Positions 56,935 to 64,000 of a stretch of 64,000 bases of DNA are shown here, piece by piece. Source of the DNA: JAPULR01 sp963665075 (lineage in GTDB: Bacteria > Chloroflexota > Dehalococcoidia > Lucifugimonadales > GCA-2712585); NCBI GenBank assembly GCA_963665075.1, contig OY762063.1:1736001-1800000 (forward strand). Reading direction: 5' to 3'. The translations under genes and the position numbers were made by a program. Below the pieces are notes generated by a model that worked only from the letters and a program-made list of their open reading frames with translations, was not told the DNA's origin and did no database searches. Position 1 is the first letter of the stretch. Every line of letters starts with the position of its first letter.

Positions 56935-57884
56935 GGGTTGGCAGGGAGGTCTGGATTCCGGTTTTCGCCGGAATGACGAGTATGGGGGGCAGAATGACAT
57001 ATGGGGGAAGAAGGGGGGGATTGGGGGAAGCCGAGGTTGGTGAGGATTTTGGAGATTGAGTAGCTGCGGTTGAGGGCGTAGAAGTGGACGCCGTCGACGC
57101 CCCAATCGAGGAGTCCACGCACCTGCTCGGTGGCGATTTCGATGCCGAATTCGCGCGTTGCGTCTTTGTCGTCTGAGAGTTCGTCCAGCTTCGCGTCAAT
57201 CTCCCGCGGAATGGTGGAGCCGCAGAGGGCGGTGAACCGGCGGATCTGCTGGGTGTTCAGGATGGGGAGGATGCCGGCGAGGATGGGGGCGACGATGCCC
57301 GCTTTTCTCGCCCTGTCCATGAAGGAATAGAAGTAGCGGTTGTCGAAGAAGAGTTGGGTAATGAGGAAGCTGGCGCCCATCTCCAGCTTGAGCTTGGCGT
57401 ACTCCAGGTCGCGCTCCGGGTTGGGGGATTCCAGGTGTCCTTCGGGGTAGCAGGCGGCGGCGACGTCGAAGTCGAAGTTTTGGCTGATATGGCGGATGAG
57501 GTCGGAGGCGTGGGCGAAGCCGCCCTTGACGGGGACGAAGTCGGACTGGCCGCGGGGAGGGTCGCCGCGGAGGGCGATGATGTTCTTGATGCCTGCCTGC
57601 TCCAGACGGGTTAGGACGCCGTGAATCTCTTCCTTGGTCTGGCCGACGCAGGTTAGGTGAGCCATAGGCAGCAGGTTGGTCTTTTCTTCGACGGCGGTGA
57701 CGATCTCCTCGGTGAAGCCTTGGGTGGCGCCGCCGGCGCCGTAGGTGACGGAGATGAAATCGGGGCTGAAGGCGGCGAGTCTATCGATGGCCCGGAAGAC
57801 GGCGGGGATGCCCTGCCGGGTTCTGGGCGGGTAGAATTCGAAGGAGAGGGTGGGGTTCTCCTTTAGTATTTCGGTGATTTTTAT
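56922..57884 (-). CDS. metF: Methylenetetrahydrofolate reductase, probable AUA start, repeat-encoded tail
   Basis: 320 residues when started at ATA 57884. The protein sequence fits from the first residue (KITEILKENPTLSFEFYPP), GGAGG lies six bases upstream, and no in-frame ATG, GTG, TTG or CTG exists before the overlapping divergent gene (58001). Conserved: ALRGDPPRG, DFDVAAACYPEGHLESPN, ITQLFFDNRYFY and GIEIATEQVRGLLDWGVDGV. The enzyme reduces methylene-THF to methyl-THF for methionine synthesis. After NLGFPQ the last 35 residues are read through a dispersed repeat (TRHSGENRNPD) and overlap the next gene. Confidence 0.9.
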   Translation of the reverse strand: MKITEILKENPTLSFEFYPPRTRQGIPAVFRAIDRLAAFSPDFISVTYGAGGATQGFTEEIVTAVEEKTNLLPMAHLTCVGQTKEEIHGVLTRLEQAGIKNIIALRGDPPRGQSDFVPVKGGFAHASDLIRHISQNFDFDVAAACYPEGHLESPNPERDLEYAKLKLEMGASFLITQLFFDNRYFYSFMDRARKAGIVAPILAGILPILNTQQIRRFTALCGSTIPREIDAKLDELSDDKDATREFGIEIATEQVRGLLDWGVDGVHFYALNRSYSISKILTNLGFPQSPPSSPICHSAPHTRHSGENRNPDLPANPCAP

Positions 57885-58000
57885 GGGAGGCCTCCGTCGT
57901 GCGCAACTATAGGGCGCGGGGTATATTTTAGCATTGACGGGGGGTTGGTTGGGGGCGTAGTGTTGTTGGCGTGGAATGTTGACGATTAAGCAGGGCTGAC

Positions 58001-58387
58001 ATGGTACAACGGACGATGACATACAGGGAGCAGAGCCGGGCGTTCATGGCGCAGGCGTATGAGGAGCTGGCGAAGGGGGATTTGGCGCAGGCGTCGAAGA
58101 TGGGGTGGGAAGCGGCGGAACAGATGGTGAAGGCGGTTGCGGACGAGCGGGGATGGGGGCATGCCAGCGACCGGGACATCTACCATGCAATCGAATTGCT
58201 TGAGAGCGACACGGGCGACTCGGAGTTAGTTAATCTCTTCGGCGCCAGCATATACCTGTACTTAGATTTCTACGAAGACACCTATTCAGCTGATTTTATC
58301 AAGGACTGTCTTGGTCAAATTGAGGAATTTGTGATCAGGGTTGAGGATCTGTTGAATCACTTTCCTAAGCCAATGCAATCTCGTTGA
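58001..58387 (+). CDS. PaREP1-like small helical protein, copy 3
   Basis: 128 residues from ATG 58001 (MVQRTMTYREQ). Core YREQSRAFMAQAYEELAKGD, AQASKMGWEAAEQMVKAVAD, then a more divergent second half (IYLYLDFYEDTY). Paired with copy 4, with which it overlaps by 4 bases (TTGA). Divergent from metF. Function unknown. Confidence 0.68.
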   Translation: MVQRTMTYREQSRAFMAQAYEELAKGDLAQASKMGWEAAEQMVKAVADERGWGHASDRDIYHAIELLESDTGDSELVNLFGASIYLYLDFYEDTYSADFIKDCLGQIEEFVIRVEDLLNHFPKPMQSR

Positions 58388-58755
58388 ACTCGGACAGAGC
58401 CGCAAAGTACAGAGAACAGAGTCTGGCGTTTATGGCACAGGCTTATGAGGAATTGGCCAAAGGAGACTTGCCGCAAGCCTCAGAAAAGGGATGGGGAGCG
58501 GCAGCCCAGATTGTAAAAGCCATAGCAGACGAGAGGGGATGGAGCCATTTTCGCCACCACGACCTATTCCGCGCCATTGACAGGCTCCATCGTCAGACTG
58601 GAGATTCGGAGTTAAAAGGGTTATTCACCAATGCCGGGTATCTTCACGTCAATTTCTACGAAAACACCTATACGTCGGGCTTCGTTGAAAGACGGCTTCG
58701 TTTGGTGGAGCGGTTTGTGAACAGGGCTGAGGACCTGCTAAGGGCGCAGACATAG
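58384..58755 (+). CDS. PaREP1-like small helical protein, copy 4
   Basis: 123 residues from TTG 58384 inside the stop region of copy 3. YREQSLAFMAQAYEELAKGD and PQASEKGWGAAAQIVKAIAD match copies 1-3; the second half is RQTGDSELKGLFTNAGYLHV plus NFYENTYTSG. It differs in base composition (AT-richer) from copies 1 and 2, so the two pairs are not recent copies of each other. Confidence 0.68.
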   Translation: MNSDRAAKYREQSLAFMAQAYEELAKGDLPQASEKGWGAAAQIVKAIADERGWSHFRHHDLFRAIDRLHRQTGDSELKGLFTNAGYLHVNFYENTYTSGFVERRLRLVERFVNRAEDLLRAQT

Positions 58756-58885
58756 TCCAACCGGCGGGCGGCGGTTTTGTTAACTGGGGGGCTGTGTGAT
58801 AATCTGTAGCGGCGCGGACGGTCTTGGGCATTGACGCAGAAGCCAAGAAGTCCGCTCAATACACAAGCCTCGGAGGATAGAGCCT

Positions 58886-60481
58886 TTGCCGTTCAACTCC
58901 CGTCGCTCTCCGGTAATCGCCACGAATGGTATGGTGGCCACGAGCCAGCCGTTGGCGGCGATGGCGGGCCTGCGGATGCTGATGCAGGGCGGGAACGCCG
59001 TGGACGGGGCTGTGGCGGCGGCGGCGGCGTTGAACGTGGTGGAGCCGATGTCCACGGGGATAGGTGGGGATCTGTTCGCGCTGGTGTGGAACGCCTCAGA
59101 CAAGGGCATTCGGGCGTTGAACGCAAGCGGACGCGCCCCCGCAGCCGCTGATTTGGAAGAACTGCGCGGGCAGGGGCATACCCACATTTCCAGCCTTTCG
59201 CCGCACGCGGTGACGGTTCCGGGGTGTGTGGACGGGTGGGATACGTTGATTGAAGAGTGCGGGGCGATGTCCTTATCGGAAGTGTTGGCACCGGCGATTG
59301 AGTATGCGACGACGGGCTATCCCGTATCGCCGATTATTGCGGCCGGATTTGCCGCGGGGCTGCCGAAGCTGACGCGATTTCCCTCCGGGAACGAGCTTTT
59401 GCTGGATGGTCGCGCGCCGCGGATGGGGGAGATGATGCGTCTGCCCGAATTGGGACGCTCCCTGGCAAGCATCGCGGAAGGGGGGCGGGACGCCTTCTAT
59501 CTGGGGAAACCGGCTCGGCGCATTTCGGCTTACGTGCAGGAACGGGGAGGCTGGCTGGCGGAGGAGGATTTTGCCGGTCATAAGTCCACGTGGGACGAAC
59601 CCATAAGCACTACGTATCGGGGCGTTACCTGCTGGGAATGTCCGCCCAACGGACAGGGAATCAACGCGTTGATGGCGTTGAACATCGCCGAGGAATTCGA
59701 CATTGCGGGGATGGGGTTTCAGTCGGGGGCGACGTATCATCATCTGATAGAGTCGATGCGGCTGGCGTTTGCGGACGGGTTCAGGTACGTGGCGGATCCC
59801 CGCAGGGTGGACGTTCCTACAGATAGGATGCTGTCGAAGAAACGGGCCGCAAGCAGGCGGGGGTTGATTTCGTCGGAACGGGCGATGGCGGGGGTGAGTT
59901 ACGATGCCAGCATGGGCGGCTCCGACACGGTTTACGTGACGTGCGTGGACGGGCAGGGGAATGCTTGCTCCCTGATAAACAGTTTGTTTCACGGGTTCGG
60001 GACGGGGCTGGTGGCGCCCGGGACGGGCATCGCGTTGCAGAACCGGGGCAGCAACTTCTCATTGGAGCCGGGGCATCCGAACGCGCTCGCGCCGGGAAAA
60101 CGCCCCTTCCATACCATCATACCCGGCATGGCGACCCGCGGCGGGGAGCTTTGGCTCAGTTACGGAGTGATGGGTGGATTCCACCAGGCTCAGGGGCACT
60201 TGCAGGTGATGACCAGCATGGTGGACTTCGGATTGGACCCTCAGGCGGCGTTGGACGCGCGGCGGTTCAACGTGAATCTGGACGACACGACTACGTTGGA
60301 GCAGGACGTTCCAAGGGAGGTTGTGGATGGGCTGAGGGGGATGGGACATCGGATAACGCCGGAAAGCGGGGGCGCGGGGGTCTTCTTCGGCGGGGGGCAG
60401 ATAATTCAGAGGGATTCGGATTCGGGGGTTCTCATCGGCGGGTCGGACCCGCGAAAGGATGGCTGCGCCGTCGGGTGGTGA
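58886..60481 (+). CDS. Gamma-glutamyltransferase family protein
   Basis: 531 residues from TTG 58886. GGT is a self-cleaving N-terminal nucleophile hydrolase acting on gamma-glutamyl amides. Seen: GLRMLMQGGNAVDGAVAAAA, NVVEPMSTGIGGDLFALVW, cleavage region GSDTVYVTCVDGQGNACSLI (nucleophile Thr) and LAPGKRPFHTIIPGM. No signal peptide, unlike secreted GGTs, so an intracellular hydrolase role is likely. Confidence 0.9.
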   Translation: MPFNSRRSPVIATNGMVATSQPLAAMAGLRMLMQGGNAVDGAVAAAAALNVVEPMSTGIGGDLFALVWNASDKGIRALNASGRAPAAADLEELRGQGHTHISSLSPHAVTVPGCVDGWDTLIEECGAMSLSEVLAPAIEYATTGYPVSPIIAAGFAAGLPKLTRFPSGNELLLDGRAPRMGEMMRLPELGRSLASIAEGGRDAFYLGKPARRISAYVQERGGWLAEEDFAGHKSTWDEPISTTYRGVTCWECPPNGQGINALMALNIAEEFDIAGMGFQSGATYHHLIESMRLAFADGFRYVADPRRVDVPTDRMLSKKRAASRRGLISSERAMAGVSYDASMGGSDTVYVTCVDGQGNACSLINSLFHGFGTGLVAPGTGIALQNRGSNFSLEPGHPNALAPGKRPFHTIIPGMATRGGELWLSYGVMGGFHQAQGHLQVMTSMVDFGLDPQAALDARRFNVNLDDTTTLEQDVPREVVDGLRGMGHRITPESGGAGVFFGGGQIIQRDSDSGVLIGGSDPRKDGCAVGW

Positions 60482-60558
60482 TTCGCGTATATTGTTAGAA
60501 TGAACGGGAAGGGAACAGACCCCTTCCGACAGGAATCAAGAAAAACAAGGGAGGAATA

Positions 60559-61188
60559 ATGTCTCTACAAGGCAAGGTAGCGTTGATAACGGGAGCAAGC
60601 GAAGACCCTGGCAGCCAGGTGGCGGTTGCGCTGGCGCGGGCGGGGGCGAAGGTGGCGGTTGAAGGGGTGGCCGGCGTGCAGGAGAAGGTGCTGCGAACGG
60701 TGGAAACCTTCGGCGGCGACGCGCTGCCCGTCCGCGGGGACGTGCAGGACGAGGCGGACGTGAGGCACATGCTGTCCAACGTGGAGGCGATTCTGGGGCC
60801 GGTTGACATTCTGGTCAACGCCGCAGGGCTGACCCTGGACAAGGCCCTGGAGGACTCCGGCGTGGGAGAGTGGGAGCAGGCGGCCATCGGCAAGGTCAGG
60901 GCCGCGTTCATTTGCAGCAAGGCCGTCGTGCCGGGAATGAAGGAGCGCGGCGTGGGACACGTCATTTCCATAGTTTCGGGCGTCGGTATCGGAACGGCGG
61001 GCGGCGCCGCGGAGCAGGCGCTTGCGGGGTTTACCGGCGCTTTGGGAGACGAGGTCGAAGGTTCCGGCGTGGTGGTGGCGCAGATAGAAGCCGGAGGCGC
61101 CAGCTCGGACGAGGTGGCAGAGGGGGTGGCGCTGCTGGCCGGCCGGGCTTCTTCCTCATCCAACGCCGCGCTTCTTGTAGGCGGATAG
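60559..61188 (+). CDS. SDR-fold protein lacking catalytic Tyr and Lys
   Basis: 209 residues from ATG 60559. The Rossmann fold is plain: KVALITGASEDPGSQVAVAL, VDILVNAAGLTLD, and CSKAVVPGMKERGVGHVISI. The expected Y-x-x-x-K after the serine is replaced (GGAAEQALAGF), and the protein is about 40 residues shorter than usual. It may bind NAD(P) or act as a scaffold, but should not reduce ketones. Precedes the DapA-like gene by 42 bases. Confidence 0.78.
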   Translation: MSLQGKVALITGASEDPGSQVAVALARAGAKVAVEGVAGVQEKVLRTVETFGGDALPVRGDVQDEADVRHMLSNVEAILGPVDILVNAAGLTLDKALEDSGVGEWEQAAIGKVRAAFICSKAVVPGMKERGVGHVISIVSGVGIGTAGGAAEQALAGFTGALGDEVEGSGVVVAQIEAGGASSDEVAEGVALLAGRASSSSNAALLVGG

Positions 61189-61230
61189 TCCGCAACGGAT
61201 GCCTCAGATTTCCAGACAGGGAGAATTGGA

Positions 61231-62133
61231 ATGAATGACCCTATGGGCGGTATGCATTGGATGCTGGTTACGCCGTTTTTCGATGACGAGTCGCTGGACC
61301 TGGACTCCGTTGGCCCGGTGGTAGAGAAGGCCGACGCAACGGGCTGCGCGGGGGTGGTGGTTCTAGGGGAGATGGGCGAATGGCGCCGGCTGCTGGACAG
61401 CGAACGGCCTGCCATCCTGGAGCGGGTGATGGACGCCGCCGAAGGCTTGCAGGTGACGGTGGGGACGACGGCGGCAAGCACCTTCGTGGCGGTGGAGCGG
61501 GCGAAGGAGGCGGAGCGGATGGGCGCCGCCGCGGTGATGGTGTCGCCGCCGCCTCTGGGGAAGCCGAATCCGGCGGCGGTCACGGCGTTCTACCAGCGCA
61601 TTGCCGACGCCATAGACATTCCGTTGGTGGTGCAGGACTTCCCGCAGGCGTCTGGGGTGCACATGTCGCCGCAATACGTGGCGGAACTGGCGGATGCGAT
61701 TCCTTCATTCAAGTACCTGAAGTTGGAAGACCCGCCGACGCCCAACAAGATAACGGCCATCCGCAACATCACGGGGGACAGGTTGGGGATATTCGGAGGG
61801 CTGGGGGGCGTGATGCTGCTGGACGAGCTTCGCCGGGGCGGCATCGGCGCGATGACGGGATTCGCCTACCCGGAGGCGCTGGTAGAGGTCATCAACCTTT
61901 ACGACGCGGGAGATCACGAGAGGGCGATGGAGGTGTTCAACAAGTTCCTGCCGTTGATTCTCTTTGAGAACCAGGAGGGGATAAACCTGAGCATCCGCAA
62001 GGAAGCCGTCAAGCATCGGGGGATAATCCCGTCGGCGAAGGTGCGGCATCCGGCGGGGCCGATTGACGAGGTCACGCGGGGTGAGTTGATGCAGCTGATT
62101 GAGGAGTTGCGGCCCTGGGAAGTGGGGGGATAG
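61231..62133 (+). CDS. Dihydrodipicolinate synthase family aldolase
   Basis: 300 residues from ATG 61231 after GGGAGAATTGG. A DapA-type TIM barrel: LVTPFFDDESLDLDSVG, VVVLGEMGEWRRLLDSER, VTVGTTAASTFVAVERAKEA and Schiff-base lysine in FKYLKLEDPPTP. The usual tyrosine before the NP is an Asp (VVQDFPQASG), so the substrate is unlikely to be that of lysine biosynthesis; a catabolic lyase is probable. Confidence 0.86.
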   Translation: MNDPMGGMHWMLVTPFFDDESLDLDSVGPVVEKADATGCAGVVVLGEMGEWRRLLDSERPAILERVMDAAEGLQVTVGTTAASTFVAVERAKEAERMGAAAVMVSPPPLGKPNPAAVTAFYQRIADAIDIPLVVQDFPQASGVHMSPQYVAELADAIPSFKYLKLEDPPTPNKITAIRNITGDRLGIFGGLGGVMLLDELRRGGIGAMTGFAYPEALVEVINLYDAGDHERAMEVFNKFLPLILFENQEGINLSIRKEAVKHRGIIPSAKVRHPAGPIDEVTRGELMQLIEELRPWEVGG

Positions 62134-62156
62134 GGGATGGGGATGAGGAAGGGAGA

Positions 62157-62235
62157 AGATGGATTCCCGCCTGCGCGGGAATGACGGAGTGGTGGTTGGA
62201 GGACGCTCGTCTGCTCGACCATTCGACAAGCTCAG
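62157..62235. repeat. Dispersed repeats adjoining the IS110 element
   Basis: GGATTCCCGCCTGCGCGGGAATGACGG, then CGACCATTCGACAAGCTCAG, the left half of a repeat whose right half (GGTGAGCGG) lies at 63386 on the other side of the IS. Confidence 0.88.
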
Positions 62236-62250
62236 CAACTGTCTTAAACG

Positions 62251-63204
62251 TCAAGAGATCTGGCGGACGGGGGCGGGGTTCCAGGTCTGGCCATGCTTGA
62301 GCATGGAATTGAGGATTACGATGAGCTTGCGCATGCAAGCGGTGAGGGCGACCTTTTTGGGCTTGCCGGCGTGGCAGAGACGGGCATAGAACTCCTTTAT
62401 GTGGGGGTTGTGGCGGGTGGCGACGAGGGCGGCCATGTAGAGGGGGTTTCTGACCTGCCTGCGGCCGCCCCAGACGCTGCGCTTGCCCCTGAGGGAGCCG
62501 CTATCGCGGTTGAAAGGAGCGACGCCGACGAGGGCGGCGATCTGACCTCTGTGGAGTTCTCCGAGTTCGGGGAGTTCGGCCAAGAGAGTCGAGGAGAGGA
62601 CAGGCCCCACGCCCGGGGTGGAGCGGAGCAGGTCGTCTTTGGCCTGCCAGTCGGGTCTGGATGCCAACCACTGGGCCATTTCCTTGTCCAGGGAGTCCAG
62701 GCTGTCTTGGAGCCATTGTATGTGGCTTTCCAGATGGGGACGGACCTGGGCGGTGGCGGTGCGGAGCCGGTTGCGCTCCTGGGTGAGCATCTCCGAAATC
62801 TGGCGGCGTCTGGCAACCATGGCGCGGAGTTCGCGGGTGGCGTCGTCGGGCAGAGGGCGGGGTTCCGGGGTAGTGGCTTCGGCAAAGCGGGCGAGGGTGC
62901 GAGCATCGAGGGCGTCCGTCTTGGCCAACTGTCCCACGGACCTGGCGAAGTCTCGCACCTTTCTGGGGTTGACTACGGACATGGGCACGTCGGAAGCCGT
63001 CAACTCGTATGCCAGGGGGAGTTCCAGTCCTCCGGTGGCCTCCATCACCACCAGTTGAGGGGACAACTTGCTGAGACGCTTCGCGAGGGCCGCTATGGCT
63101 GGGAACTCGTTGGCGCAGTGCCACGCCTCTCCCGTGGGACGCACGAACACGTCCAACCTTTTGGCGGACACGTCTATGCCTATGAACAACTTGTGCGCTT
63201 CCAT
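62251..63204 (-). CDS. IS110-family transposase (bridge-RNA-guided recombinase)
   Basis: 317 residues from ATG 63204 with GGGAGGAAAGGAT upstream. N-terminal RuvC-like DEDD domain: FIGIDVSAKRLDVFV, VVMEATGGLELPLA and AKTDALDARTLARFA. C-terminal Tnp domain with LLRSTPGVGPVLSSTLLAEL and RDSGSLRGKRSVWGGRRQVR, which includes the catalytic serine region. Intact. The longer open frame upstream is antisense to the phosphatase gene. Confidence 0.93.
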   Translation of the reverse strand: MEAHKLFIGIDVSAKRLDVFVRPTGEAWHCANEFPAIAALAKRLSKLSPQLVVMEATGGLELPLAYELTASDVPMSVVNPRKVRDFARSVGQLAKTDALDARTLARFAEATTPEPRPLPDDATRELRAMVARRRQISEMLTQERNRLRTATAQVRPHLESHIQWLQDSLDSLDKEMAQWLASRPDWQAKDDLLRSTPGVGPVLSSTLLAELPELGELHRGQIAALVGVAPFNRDSGSLRGKRSVWGGRRQVRNPLYMAALVATRHNPHIKEFYARLCHAGKPKKVALTACMRKLIVILNSMLKHGQTWNPAPVRQIS

Positions 63205-63240
63205 ATCCTTTCCTCCCTTGATACTATTGTTGCCTGCTCC

Positions 63241-63365
63241 GACCCGGCCTTGCACGATTCGGACTCCAAGGGTCCATTTAACTGTTCGGGTTCTGGGCTG
63301 GCGGGACGTGACGGTCAAGCTGAGCTCCGGTATCTGATACCCAGGGTGATCCGACCTGTCACGTC
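63241..63365 (-). ncRNA. IS110 bridge RNA with target- and donor-binding loops
   Basis: Two nested-stem loops in the noncoding left end. Target loop: outer stem GACGTGACAGGTC/GACCGTCACGTC (63365-63353 with 63316-63305), inner hairpin GGTATCAGATACC, and guides UCACCCUG (63349-63342) and AGCUCAG (63326-63320), which match both sides of the insertion site CTCACC-CT-GAGCTT. Donor loop: CCCG/CGGG stem, inner GGAC/GTCC hairpin, and guides ACAGUU (63285-63280) and UGCAAG (63254-63249) matching the element ends AGTTG-CT-TGTATC with one G-U pair. Confidence 0.82.
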
Positions 63366-63436
63366 CTCTCTCACAAAGATACAAGGGTGAGCGGGGGGTG
63401 GACGTGGTTAAACCGGGATGACGTATGGGGGTGGGT

Positions 63437-64000
63437 ATGAGTGACCGGGGGTTGGAGGGGCAGCTGGCGGAGATGGAGCGCTTCGCCGTGGGAATTACCC
63501 GCCAGGCGGGGGGGATTCTGCTGGAGCAGTTTCGGAAGCCTCTGATAGTCGAGTACAAGTCGAAGGGCAACACCAACCCCGTCACCGACGCGGACCGTCG
63601 CAGCGAGGAGTTCCTGCGGGAAGCGATACTGAAGGAGTACCCGAACCACGGGGTGCTGGCGGAGGAAGGCTCGCAGGTGGACGCGAAGGCGTCGGACTTC
63701 GTCTGGGTGTTGGACCCCCTGGACGGCACTGTCAACTATCTGAACGGGCTGCCGGTGTTCGGGGTTTCGGTAGGGGCGCTGCACAGGGGGGAGCCGGTTC
63801 TGGGGTGCATCTTCACGCCTTCGCCCACTCGTAGCGACGGCAGCGTCTACCACGCCAGGAGGGGGAACGGAGCCTTTCGGGACGGGGAGAGCATCCATGT
63901 ATACGAGGCGGACAGCCCGCAACGGGGGAAGATTACCGTGTTTCCGTGGTCCTTCGCTGACCTGTACCAGCAGAAGAAAGGGCTGAAAGGACGCATCGGC
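63437..64000 (+). CDS. Inositol monophosphatase family protein, 5' part (cut by window edge)
   Basis: 188 codons from ATG 63437 run open to the window end. IMPase motifs: PVTDADRRSEEFLREA, LAEEGS and VWVLDPLDGTVNYLNGLPVF with the metal-binding D-P-L-D-G-T. It dephosphorylates inositol phosphate or a related sugar phosphate (or 3'-phosphoadenosine 5'-phosphate). It starts 51 bases after the IS110 right junction, so the IS lies in its leader. Confidence 0.92.
   Translation, partial: MSDRGLEGQLAEMERFAVGITRQAGGILLEQFRKPLIVEYKSKGNTNPVTDADRRSEEFLREAILKEYPNHGVLAEEGSQVDAKASDFVWVLDPLDGTVNYLNGLPVFGVSVGALHRGEPVLGCIFTPSPTRSDGSVYHARRGNGAFRDGESIHVYEADSPQRGKITVFPWSFADLYQQKKGLKGRIG

Larger units (their letters stand above)
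62236..63385 (-). mobile_element. IS110-family insertion sequence
   Basis: 1150 bp, inserted in the repeat CGACAAGCTCAG|GGTGAGCGG with no target duplication beyond the shared CT core (minus strand: CACC-CT-TGTATC at one junction and AGTTG-CT-GAGCTT at the other). It encodes one transposase (62251-63204), a 15-bp right end and a 181-bp noncoding left end that folds as a bridge RNA. No inverted repeats, as expected for IS110. Confidence 0.92.

Noticed and set aside
57885..58022. ATG 58022 as start of metF
   Set aside because: It would overlap the divergent gene at 58001 and add 46 residues with no MetF similarity; the GGAGG-ATA start fits the family N-terminus exactly.
1900..63385. IS30 and IS110 as ends of one composite transposon
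   Set aside because: The two elements are unrelated, 60 kb apart, and the genes between are mostly core functions.

Overview
The window looks like a GC-rich bacterial chromosome segment, most likely Chloroflexota (SAR202/Dehalococcoidia-like). That placement is inferred from the gene mix (tetra-rhodanese protein, split glycine decarboxylase, FAD amine oxidases, PlsY, RNase Y, TatA/TatC, tRNA clusters) and from intergenic regions packed with small hairpin-forming repeats. No rRNA or ribosomal protein gene is present to confirm it.

Layout. 1-13 kb: the end of an aldehyde dehydrogenase, a PD-(D/E)XK-like orphan, a complete IS30 element inserted in a dispersed repeat, two DAO-family FAD oxidoreductases (one frameshifted), two PaREP1-like genes, a serine hydrolase, a lipoprotein esterase, a glycosyltransferase and two related SDRs. 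13-20 kb: a HAD hydrolase, a GNAT, queG with a repeat-encoded tail, six minus-strand tRNAs (Leu, Cys, Leu, Trp, Arg, Ala), and a HigB/HigA-ImmA toxin-antitoxin operon. 20-27 kb: rny, ymdB-like, PHP, plsY, recX, recA. 27-35 kb: a duplicated plant-type LRR lipoprotein, a four-domain rhodanese with a thiol dioxygenase, a type II restriction-modification pair, nadE. 35-45 kb: Tat genes, an rlmD/trmA-family methyltransferase fused to maf, trxA, a selenocysteine tRNA, lutABC, and an MNT/HEPN operon. 45-64 kb: a TGA-containing rhodanese, an amidase, gcvT-gcvH-gcvPA-gcvPB, a cupin, a TGA-containing peroxiredoxin, trmI, metF, two more PaREP1 genes, a gamma-glutamyltransferase, a DapA-like aldolase, an IS110 element, and the start of an inositol monophosphatase.

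Two themes stand out. First, the window holds a coherent selenium story: a full selenocysteine tRNA plus two genes in which an in-frame TGA occupies the catalytic cysteine position (rhodanese, peroxiredoxin), each followed by a plausible bacterial SECIS hairpin. Second, the dispersed repeats are active in genome evolution. They host both insertion sequences, supply the stop codon of the IS30 transposase, are translated as C-terminal tails of QueG and MetF, and supply ribosome-binding sequence to a small gene. Most strikingly, the noncoding end of the IS110 element folds into a two-loop bridge RNA whose target guides match the dispersed repeat into which the element is inserted, with a CT core at both junctions.

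Metabolically the region covers one-carbon and glycine metabolism (gcv, metF), oxidation of N-methyl amines or amino acids (DAO proteins), lactate oxidation (lutABC), sulfur and thiol chemistry (rhodaneses, thiol dioxygenase, peroxiredoxin, gamma-glutamyltransferase) and NAD synthesis.
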